DNA of 42,357 nt from Muribaculaceae bacterium (GTDB lineage Bacteria > Bacteroidota > Bacteroidia > Bacteroidales > Muribaculaceae). A program made the position numbers and the translations under genes. The notes under the pieces were generated by a model. It did not search any database, was not told where the DNA came from, and was given only the letters and a program-made list of their open reading frames with translations. The stretch is from positions 68,029-110,385 of the forward strand of contig JAFUKL010000024.1 of the NCBI GenBank assembly GCA_017473615.1, given 5' to 3'. Of the stretch, positions 33,234 to 40,038 are shown one piece after another (the first letter of the stretch is position 1; each line of letters starts with the position of its first letter).

Positions 33234-34057
33234 TATCCCGGGAAATTAGGAAATTGCTCAAAGTCGGGGTTGCGCTTCTCCAAAAAGGCATTTTTCCCTT
33301 CTTGTGCTTCATCCATAGTGTAATACATCATGGTTGCATCGCCGGCAAGTTCCATTAGTCCTCGCTGTCCGTCTAATTCAGCATTCAGACAACGTTTTAT
33401 CATTCTTATGGCAAGAGGACTGCGCATAGCGATTGTTTCGCACCATTCCACGGTCTCGTCCTCAAGCCTTTCTAATGGCACAACTTTGTTTACCATTCCC
33501 ATTTTTTCGGCTTCTGCTGCTGTGTATTGGCGACATAGATACCATATTTCACGCACTTTCTTCTGACCTACGCATCTTGCAAGGTAGGATGACCCGAAAC
33601 CTCCGTCAAAACTGCCTACTTTAGGACCGGTCTGTCCGAAACGTGCATTTTCGGATGCTATGGTGAGATCGCAGACTGTTTGAAGTACATTTCCTCCGCC
33701 TATAGCATATCCGTTTACCATAGCTATTACCGGTTTGGGTATGGAGCGAATGGCTTTGTGCACGTCGAGTACATTTAATCGAGGCGTGCCGTTCGGATCG
33801 TTGTATCCTCCGCGTGTTTTATAATTTTGGTCGCCGCCGGAACAAAACGCTTTATCTCCTGCTCCGGTTAATATGATTGTTCGGATGTCGGCACAATCTC
33901 GGCAATAGTCGATAGCGTCGAGGATTTCAAAGTTTGTGGTAGGTCGGAATGCGTTGTAGACTTCCGGACGGTTGATTGTTATTTTTGCAATACTTTTGTA
34001 TTGTTCGAATAGTATGTCCTTGTATTGCTTTATTGGTGTCCAAATTCTGTTATTCAT
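33233..34057 (-). CDS. menB: 1,4-Dihydroxy-2-naphthoyl-CoA synthase (MenB)
   Basis: The 274-residue crotonase-fold enzyme closes the second ring of the naphthoquinone. Typical features are [18 protein letters not shown], the oxyanion-hole segment [19 protein letters not shown] (about residues 68-86), [20 protein letters not shown] (about 120-139) and [22 protein letters not shown] (about 143-164). The C-terminal PNFPG tail is also conserved. The glycine-aspartate pair and the RGGY loop distinguish MenB from fatty-acid enoyl-CoA hydratases. It starts 15 bases after menD. It is the most conserved gene of the cluster and shows no oddities. Confidence 0.97.
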   Translation of the reverse strand: MNNRIWTPIKQYKDILFEQYKSIAKITINRPEVYNAFRPTTNFEILDAIDYCRDCADIRTIILTGAGDKAFCSGGDQNYKTRGGYNDPNGTPRLNVLDVHKAIRSIPKPVIAMVNGYAIGGGNVLQTVCDLTIASENARFGQTGPKVGSFDGGFGSSYLARCVGQKKVREIWYLCRQYTAAEAEKMGMVNKVVPLERLEDETVEWCETIAMRSPLAIRMIKRCLNAELDGQRGLMELAGDATMMYYTMDEAQEGKNAFLEKRNPDFEQFPNFPG

Positions 34058-34072
34058 ATATTAAGTTATTTA

Positions 34073-35800
34073 TTATTTGTTTCGATTGAAAAATGTTCTT
34101 AAAACGGTTGCACTTATTTCATTATTGGTGTGTACTGCTAAAATTGAAGAGTGCTTATTTGCTAATAATTTAAGTAGAGAATCTTGAAGTGAAACTTCAT
34201 CATCAGCCTGTAAGTATTCAAACCCGAAAGCATCGGCATATTTGTGAATCGGCAAGTCTCTGTGTACTTCAAAATACTTTTCAAATTCCGGTAAATCGGA
34301 TGGTCCGTTTATGAATCGAAATATGCCGCCTCCACCATTGCAAAGGACGATTATTTTCAGTCGTTGGCTGTTGTATTGTGATGCGAGACCGCTTAAATCA
34401 TAGCTGAAACTCATATCGCCTGTAATCAATAGTGTGATACCGTTGTAGATTAAGGACGCTCCAAGTGCAGTAGAAGTGGAGCCGTCAATTCCGGAAACGC
34501 CACGATTGCAATGGCAACTTCCGTCAAAATCATGAATAGTTCCTATGATGTCGGCATATCTGATGGCACTGCCGTTTGATATTTGAAGATTTATGCCCAT
34601 TGTGGGCAGAGACTTCATGATTATATCCATTGCCTTAAAATCACACCAAGGCACACGATTAATGTAATTTTCAAGACCCGATTCTGCCTTTTGTGCTAAA
34701 TTTTTCCACTTTTCATAATATGCTCCATTTATTTTATGAATGTGTTCTGAAATTCCTGAGAAGAAAGCGTCGGGAGTAATTTCTATTCTATGTGATAGAT
34801 TTTGCATGGTATCGATAATGTTGTGGTCGATACCTATGCGCCAATGTTCCTTAGGTTGATTTTCTCTCAAAAAATTTTTAATCAAACGTGAAACCGGTGA
34901 ACCTCCGAATGTAATAAGAAGATCGGGAGTATAATCATTCCATTCAGATGCTTTTATTTCGGTCAATAGTCTGTCGGTATTGTGAAAAATATTTTTTGAA
35001 TGCCCGATGTTGGCTATAATTTCACTTAAAACAACGATATTATTACCGGCGATATTTTCAAGCGATTTTATTAATTCAGAGGAATGTTTTTGCATTGAAG
35101 CAATTATTAGAATTCTCTCTTTGGAATGAAGTTTTTCGGCAAGGTGCTTGAAAAATGTAACGTCTGCTTGTAGGCTCGGCGACATCCGTTTGATGATTCT
35201 TGTACTTTCGCTTTGTAGCGGTCGGCATTCATAGAGCGGTTCATTGAATTGCATATTGATATGCACCGGTCCTTCCGGTTGTTCTATAGCTTTTTGTAAT
35301 GCCTCGTTGATTATACGGTTGGCATACCACAAATGGTTTTTGCTTTTGTTTTCGTAAGGTATGTTGTAACTGCCTTTAACTATATTGTTTAGAATTCCAT
35401 GCTGAAGAATGGTTTGGCTGTCATTCTGGTTTATCCATTCATGTGGTCGGTCGGCAGAAATGACAATAAGTGGTAGCTGTTGATAAAAAGCTTCAGCTAC
35501 AGCAGGGGCATAGTCAAGGACTGCACTGCCTGATGTGCAAACTATTACCACGGGTTCGCGGGATTGTTGAATCATGCCGATTGCGGCAAAAGCTGCACTT
35601 CTTTCATCAACAATTATATATTTGCTTATTGCTTTACATTTGTTAAGTGAAATGATGATAGGGGCGTTGCGTGAACCCGGTGATATGACGGCGTGTTTCA
35701 CTCCGTAGGCTTGCAACAAATCCACAAGAATATTGCAGGATTCCTGTGTCGTGGTTATGCTTGTTTCCGATATATAATCAGTTTCTGATGCCGTATTCAT
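34073..35800 (-). CDS. menD: SEPHCHC synthase (MenD), thiamine-diphosphate enzyme
   Basis: The 575-residue enzyme joins isochorismate and 2-oxoglutarate in the first committed step of menaquinone synthesis. The N-terminal PYR domain has GVKHAVISPGSRNAPIIISL and the catalytic-glutamate region IVDERSAAFAAIGM (about residues 66-79). The central domain is less conserved. The C-terminal PP domain has GVSGIDGSTSTALGAS and the ThDP-magnesium motif beginning ITGDMSFSYDLSGL with NGGGGIFRFI. Length is normal. menF (isochorismate synthase), which often precedes menD in Bacteroidota, is not adjacent. Instead a 195-base fold-back repeat lies 60 bases upstream. Confidence 0.96.
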   Translation of the reverse strand: MNTASETDYISETSITTTQESCNILVDLLQAYGVKHAVISPGSRNAPIIISLNKCKAISKYIIVDERSAAFAAIGMIQQSREPVVIVCTSGSAVLDYAPAVAEAFYQQLPLIVISADRPHEWINQNDSQTILQHGILNNIVKGSYNIPYENKSKNHLWYANRIINEALQKAIEQPEGPVHINMQFNEPLYECRPLQSESTRIIKRMSPSLQADVTFFKHLAEKLHSKERILIIASMQKHSSELIKSLENIAGNNIVVLSEIIANIGHSKNIFHNTDRLLTEIKASEWNDYTPDLLITFGGSPVSRLIKNFLRENQPKEHWRIGIDHNIIDTMQNLSHRIEITPDAFFSGISEHIHKINGAYYEKWKNLAQKAESGLENYINRVPWCDFKAMDIIMKSLPTMGINLQISNGSAIRYADIIGTIHDFDGSCHCNRGVSGIDGSTSTALGASLIYNGITLLITGDMSFSYDLSGLASQYNSQRLKIIVLCNGGGGIFRFINGPSDLPEFEKYFEVHRDLPIHKYADAFGFEYLQADDEVSLQDSLLKLLANKHSSILAVHTNNEISATVLRTFFNRNK

Positions 35801-35822
35801 TGTTAAAAGTAAAATTATACAT

Positions 35823-35856
35823 CAAAATTAACAAAATTCTGTAATATATAAGCAAA
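35823..35856 (-). promoter_or_regulatory. Putative promoter of the menDBCE operon
   Basis: On the minus strand TTTG (35856-35853) and TAATTTTG (35830-35823) are separated by 22 bases, close to the Bacteroidota promoter consensus. Transcription would start near 35817, with menD starting at 35800. The -33 box is only four bases from the end of the fold-back repeat. Confidence 0.5.
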
Positions 35857-35860
35857 ACTA

Positions 35861-36055
35861 AGAATCTGTTTAAAATTTTCTTGAAATTTTTATTACAGTT
35901 CTACTTGGGACAAGTTTCGGATTCTTTAAGGCTCTTTTGGTTGTCTTTTTTATCAAATCACTTGGAAATAGCTCGCTATTACCTGCGCAATTTGATAAAA
36001 ATCCATTCCAAAATATTCCTTAAAATAATCTCGAAATAAAATTTAAACAGATTCT
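35861..36055. repeat. 195-base fold-back, MITE-like repeat
   Basis: The ends are inverted copies: AGAATCTGTTTAAA at 35861-35874 and its complement TTTAAACAGATTCT ending at 36055, with imperfect similarity continuing inward. Nested inside are GATTCTTTAAGG/CCTTAAAATAATC (35920-35931/36018-36030), TTTTGG/CCAAAA (35935-35940/36008-36013), a perfect 12-base pair TTTTTATCAAAT/ATTTGATAAAAA (35947-35958/35990-36001) and AATAG/CTATT (35967-35971/35976-35980). The whole element can fold into one long imperfect hairpin. No transposase and no clear target duplication are seen. It lies between two leftward genes and provides the TAG stop of the upstream phosphatase gene. Confidence 0.65.
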
Positions 36056-37331
36056 AATGAAATCCGTTGAATTTGTTTTGAAGTTTGTCGATATAATAAT
36101 TCCGTAAGTCTTTCCAACGATAATAAGGAGCATGGGGAGTGTGTATGGGAAGAGTTGTTTCCTCTTCGTTCAAGAGAACTTTTACAAGGATGTCATCATT
36201 TGTTTGATTTCTGTAAAAAATCATTTGTATGTTACTTGCCATTGGGAAAATCTTGTGCGAATGCCATTCATCGGCGAGCCTGTTGAGATCTTCGACACGT
36301 CTGTTGCAGTCGCCCAGTTCCATAAGACATGCAAGAGGTAATACACAGATTTCATGTCCGAACCGCAACGATGCTCCATTGTCTTTGCTCTTGATGGCAT
36401 TATCGGCACTTTCAATGATGTTATGAAGCAAATTACGCTGAATGAAAGGTAATTTTCCATCCAATTGCTTGGAATTTCCATATCCTAAATACCAAAACAA
36501 ATTCCATCTTTCCCATAAGGCATATAACTCCTCACATGTAAACAGATCATAAAAGTCAAAACCGAAATTATGGCTTTGCATATTGCCGGCTATCTCAAAT
36601 AGGTTCTCCATCGTGGTAACAGCATCGATGCTGTCTTTGGCAAAATCGACATCGTTTATCAGTTTGCTTATGAATCTCTCATAGGGAAGTGGTGTGGCTG
36701 TGATTTCTTTGTATATGGCACGTGCTTTATCGTGAATAGCATGAATACTGTCGTCATAGTAGTTCATATAATACATATCGGCATTGCTTGCATCGTGAAA
36801 AATGCGTATTTGGGGATTCATCTCCTTTAATTGCTGACATTCGTTTTCCATAGAAAGGATACAGCGGATAACGATTGTTGAGCGGGCATCGACGTGTGCA
36901 CTGTCGGCAAATATTTCAGGAAAATTGTAAAACATCCGTTTTGCAATATTTCTATGTTGTTCTGCTCCTAAGTCGGTCAATTCGCCAAACCTGTTTGCTG
37001 CGGCTTTATGTACGGCTTTTAGTTTCTTTAAGGTGTTTATTCCTTTTTGTGTCAATACGTTGTATTTTTTAGCTTTTTCAAGTGCTTCAATGGGGCGGGT
37101 GTATTGTTTTTCGTTGATTAGCCACCTGCTGCCATGTCTGCCGTAATGTTCCATGTGAAATGGAATGTATCCGACTGGAGACGACGTAAGCTTGATATGG
37201 TCTTTGTCGGGATATGCCAAATAGTTTCCTGCGCTAATGGAAGGATTGGCTCTGATTTCATCCATAAAGCCTTGTGCATATATGCTTTGTATGCATAAAG
37301 TGATTATGATGGTTAATATGATTTTTTTCAT
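36054..37331 (-). CDS. Secreted histidine acid phosphatase (MINPP-like, clade 2)
   Basis: The 425-residue protein has a signal peptide (MKKIILTIIITLCIQSIYAQG, cleavage near residue 20). The histidine-phosphatase core carries the nucleophile motif MEHYGRHGSRW (about residues 62-72). The distal proton-donor region is GASLRFGHEICVLPLACLM (about 310-328). Members remove phosphate from inositol phosphates or other phospho-esters outside the cytoplasm. The donor motif reads His-Glu directly, not His-Asp or the His-Ala-Glu of classic MINPP enzymes, so substrate and donor geometry are open. ATG 37331 was chosen because a well-spaced promoter lies between it and the longer start at 37388. The stop codon falls in the end of the fold-back repeat. 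Confidence 0.85.
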   Translation of the reverse strand: MKKIILTIIITLCIQSIYAQGFMDEIRANPSISAGNYLAYPDKDHIKLTSSPVGYIPFHMEHYGRHGSRWLINEKQYTRPIEALEKAKKYNVLTQKGINTLKKLKAVHKAAANRFGELTDLGAEQHRNIAKRMFYNFPEIFADSAHVDARSTIVIRCILSMENECQQLKEMNPQIRIFHDASNADMYYMNYYDDSIHAIHDKARAIYKEITATPLPYERFISKLINDVDFAKDSIDAVTTMENLFEIAGNMQSHNFGFDFYDLFTCEELYALWERWNLFWYLGYGNSKQLDGKLPFIQRNLLHNIIESADNAIKSKDNGASLRFGHEICVLPLACLMELGDCNRRVEDLNRLADEWHSHKIFPMASNIQMIFYRNQTNDDILVKVLLNEEETTLPIHTPHAPYYRWKDLRNYYIDKLQNKFNGFH

Positions 37332-37357
37332 GCTGTAATGAATTTGATTAAGTAGGG

Positions 37358-37389
37358 CAAAGGTATGCTTTTTAAAGTATATAAACAAA
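37358..37389 (-). promoter_or_regulatory. Promoter of the histidine acid phosphatase gene
   Basis: On the minus strand TTTG (37389-37386) and TACCTTTG (37365-37358) are 20 bases apart, an excellent match to TTTG-N19..21-TAnnTTTG. Transcription would start near 37350, 19 bases before the ATG at 37331. Confidence 0.7.
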
Positions 37390-37426
37390 ATGCAGCCGCA
37401 CTCTCATTATTGGAATACGGCTGTAT
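37389..37426 (-). terminator. Terminator of the malic enzyme gene
   Basis: CAGCCG (37393-37398) and CGGCTG (37418-37423) form the core of a stem extended by AAT/ATT flanks. Read leftward it is followed by the T-rich TTTTGTTTAT. It lies 22 bases after the malic enzyme stop and touches the -33 box of the next promoter. Confidence 0.65.
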
Positions 37427-37447
37427 TTATGGAAAGACTTTTTGTGT

Positions 37448-39733
37448 TTAGCATTTGCTCATTTTGTGTAGTACGGCAGCGTCAAGCACTGCTATAGTAG
37501 TAAGATTTACAATGTCTCTTACCGATGCGTTGATGGCAGTGAAGTGTATAGGCTTGTTCAGTCCCATTTGAATAGGTCCTATAAGTTCAGCCACACCCAT
37601 CTCCAACATCATGCGATATATGGTATTGGCAGCACTGAGATTCGGGAAGACCAATGTATTGACATCTTTACCAAACAACTTGTTGAATGGGAAAGCCTTA
37701 TCTCTTAGGTCTTTGTTCAATGCGTAATGCACTTGCATTTCTCCGTCAACCATTATGTCGGGGTACTTACGGTGAAGAACTTCGACCGCTTCATGCACTT
37801 CTTTAGGTCCGTGCTCTTTGTTTGTACCGAAATTACTGTATGACACCATTGAAATTACCGGATTGTGAGCGAAGTACTTAACCGAACTGTCGGCAAGGCG
37901 TGCGATGTCCACAAGGGTTTCGGTGTCATTGTTGTGGTTGATGGATGTGTCGGCAAGGAAGTATGTGCCGCGCTTGGTGTTCATTATGTGCATTGTGGCA
38001 AAGTGATTGTAACAAGGGCGTATGCCTATTACGTCTTTTGCTATCTGTACAGTGTCGTGATGACCGCCGGAATAAGTGCCGGTAATAAAAGCATCGGCAT
38101 CACCCATTTCCACCATCATCATGCCGAAATAATTGCGGTCAAACATCTTTTCAAGAGCTTCCGGATAGGTTAAACCGTTGCGTTGACGCTTTTCGGCGAG
38201 TTTTTGAGCATAACGGCTGCGTCGGTCTGCTTCACGGTCGTGGCGAAGGTTGACGATGGGGATTTCAGATATGTCAAGTCCTAAATTCTTGGCTCTCTTT
38301 CCTATCATTTCTTCATTACCGAGCAAAATCGGGTAACAAATCTTTTCGTGGTACGCTTGAACGGCTGCTTGCAACATGTTGTCGGTGTTTGCTTCTGCAA
38401 ATACCACACGCTTAGGATTCCGCTTAGCCTCTTCTGTGAATCGGCGCATGAGCTTGTTGTCATATCCCATAAGACGTTTCAGCTTTTCTTCGTAAGCTTC
38501 CCAGTCAGAAATAGGGCGGCGTGCCACTCCCGATTCCATAGCTGCTTTTGCCACTGCAGGAGACACCCATGTAATCAAGCGTGGATCAAGTGCTTTGGGA
38601 AGGATATAGTTGCAACCGAATTTCAGGTCGGTCATGTTGTATGCTTTGTTTACTACCGAGGGTACCGGCTCTTTGGCGAGTGCCGCTATGGCTTTAACAG
38701 CCGCAAGTTTCATCTCTTCATTGATGGTTGTAGCTCCGCAGTCCAATGCTCCTCGGAATATATATGGGAATCCTATAACATTGTTTATCTGGTTGGGATA
38801 ATCGGAACGTCCTGTAGCGAAAATAAGATCATTACGTGAAGAAATGGCGGTTTCGTATTCTATTTCCGGGTCAGGATTGGCAAGGGCAAAAACGATAGGA
38901 TTCTTTGTCATGGATTGCAGCATTTCGGGTGTTACTACATCCTTTACCGAAAGACCGAGGAATACATCGGCATCTTTCATGGCTTCTGCAAGAGTGGAAA
39001 TATTGCGATCGGTTGCAAATTCCCGTTTTTGAGAATTAAGGTCTTTGCGAGCTGTGGTGATTACGCCTTTGCTGTCGCACATCACAATATTTTCTTTCTT
39101 AACACCGAGAGCCATATACAGGCGGGTACATGACACAGCCGCAGCTCCGGCTCCGTTTACCACAAGTTTTACTTCCTCTATGTTCTTTCCTTGTATTTCA
39201 AGTGCATTCAGCAGTCCTGCACCGGATATTATGGCTGTACCGTGTTGGTCGTCGTGCATTACCGGAATGTCGCATTCCTCTTTAAGGCGGCGTTCTATTT
39301 CAAAACATTCAGGAGCTTTGATGTCTTCAAGATTTATGCCTCCGAAAGTAGGTGCAATAGCCTTGACTGCCTGAATGAATTTTTCCGGGTCATTTTCATT
39401 GACTTCAATGTCAAAACAATCAAGCCCTCCGAATATCTTGAACAGCAAAGCTTTACCTTCCATTACCGGTTTGCCTGCAAGTGCACCTATATTACCGAGA
39501 CCCAGAACTGCAGTACCGTTGGAAATTACAGCCACAAGATTTCCTTTGTTGGTGTATTCGTAAGCGTCTTGAGGATTCTCCTCAATTTCAAGACAGGGGT
39601 ATGCCACTCCCGGAGAGTACGCAAGAGATAAATCGCTTTGCGATGAGTAGGGTTTGGTGGGGATTGTTTCTATTTTCCCGGGCTTCCCGATTTTATGGTA
39701 ATCGAGAGCCATTTCTTTTGTAATTTTTGTCAT
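37448..39733 (-). CDS. maeB: NADP-dependent malic enzyme with C-terminal phosphotransacetylase-like domain
   Basis: The 761-residue cytosolic enzyme oxidatively decarboxylates malate to pyruvate. The malic enzyme half (about 1-420) has [42 protein letters not shown], the metal-binding [12 protein letters not shown] and the nucleotide site [12 protein letters not shown]. The C-terminal half (about 430-755, [16 protein letters not shown] to [12 protein letters not shown]) matches the phosphate acetyltransferase fold. In MaeB proteins this half is regulatory rather than a proven Pta, and binds acetyl-CoA. The hybrid length is normal for Bacteroidota. In C4-fermenting gut species the enzyme links malate and pyruvate pools. 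A terminator follows and a -7 box precedes it, so it is probably monocistronic. Confidence 0.96.
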   Translation of the reverse strand: MTKITKEMALDYHKIGKPGKIETIPTKPYSSQSDLSLAYSPGVAYPCLEIEENPQDAYEYTNKGNLVAVISNGTAVLGLGNIGALAGKPVMEGKALLFKIFGGLDCFDIEVNENDPEKFIQAVKAIAPTFGGINLEDIKAPECFEIERRLKEECDIPVMHDDQHGTAIISGAGLLNALEIQGKNIEEVKLVVNGAGAAAVSCTRLYMALGVKKENIVMCDSKGVITTARKDLNSQKREFATDRNISTLAEAMKDADVFLGLSVKDVVTPEMLQSMTKNPIVFALANPDPEIEYETAISSRNDLIFATGRSDYPNQINNVIGFPYIFRGALDCGATTINEEMKLAAVKAIAALAKEPVPSVVNKAYNMTDLKFGCNYILPKALDPRLITWVSPAVAKAAMESGVARRPISDWEAYEEKLKRLMGYDNKLMRRFTEEAKRNPKRVVFAEANTDNMLQAAVQAYHEKICYPILLGNEEMIGKRAKNLGLDISEIPIVNLRHDREADRRSRYAQKLAEKRQRNGLTYPEALEKMFDRNYFGMMMVEMGDADAFITGTYSGGHHDTVQIAKDVIGIRPCYNHFATMHIMNTKRGTYFLADTSINHNNDTETLVDIARLADSSVKYFAHNPVISMVSYSNFGTNKEHGPKEVHEAVEVLHRKYPDIMVDGEMQVHYALNKDLRDKAFPFNKLFGKDVNTLVFPNLSAANTIYRMMLEMGVAELIGPIQMGLNKPIHFTAINASVRDIVNLTTIAVLDAAVLHKMSKC

Positions 39734-39762
39734 AACGTTGAGTCAATGTGTAGATTGTAAAT

Positions 39763-39770
39763 CAAATATA
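39763..39770 (-). promoter_or_regulatory. -7 element TATATTTG of maeB
   Basis: On the minus strand TATATTTG (39770-39763) fits TAnnTTTG, 29 bases before the ATG. No -33 TTTG is found at the usual distance. Confidence 0.4.
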
Positions 39771-39958
39771 CATATCAAGTATGAATTTGCTATAAATGCA
39801 ACAAATACTGTTAATGTAGAGTTTTGCGAAATTACTAATAATTTATGATACAACCCACAAAAAAGAAATAAAAATGTGTATCTGAAAACCCTTGTCCCCC
39901 TTGAAAACGCTATAACTTATAAAAATACACTTGAAAGAATGAATTTTGTTGTGATTTT

Positions 39959-39990
39959 GTTGTGATTTTAGCTGTGAATGCTTAAATTTG
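39959..39990 (+). promoter_or_regulatory. Putative promoter of the RHS-repeat gene
   Basis: GTTG (39959-39962) and TAAATTTG (39983-39990) are separated by 20 bases. A better TTTG at 39956-39959 is 23 bases from the -7 box. The -33 region lies in the second copy of an 11-base tandem repeat, so repeat-number change could alter spacing. Confidence 0.5.
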
Positions 39991-40038
39991 TTGTAGCAAG
40001 GAGGTGTGTTTGTTCTTAACCTTTAAATTGTGTGCATC

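Larger units (their letters stand above)
39734..40038. other. Divergent intergenic region between maeB and the RHS gene
   Basis: This 305-base stretch holds no credible gene. It contains the leftward -7 box of maeB (39763-39770), an AT-rich middle, an 11-base tandem duplication (TGTTGTGATTT at 39947-39957 and 39958-39968) and the rightward promoter of the RHS gene (39959-39990). An AGGAGG at 39999-40004 is 35 bases from the RHS ATG, too far to serve as its ribosome site. Confidence 0.6.

Noticed and set aside
37332-37388. Upstream start for the histidine phosphatase
   Set aside because: A promoter with 20-base spacing lies at 37358-37389, and only the start at 37331 gives a proper signal peptide.
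38348-38839. Open frames on the plus strand inside maeB
   Set aside because: They are Cys/Phe-rich shadow frames opposite a strongly conserved gene, without promoter or homology that I recognise.
39999-40004. AGGAGG as ribosome site of the RHS gene
   Set aside because: It is 35 bases from the ATG, and the only nearby start in another frame (GTG 40004) stops at once near 40040.
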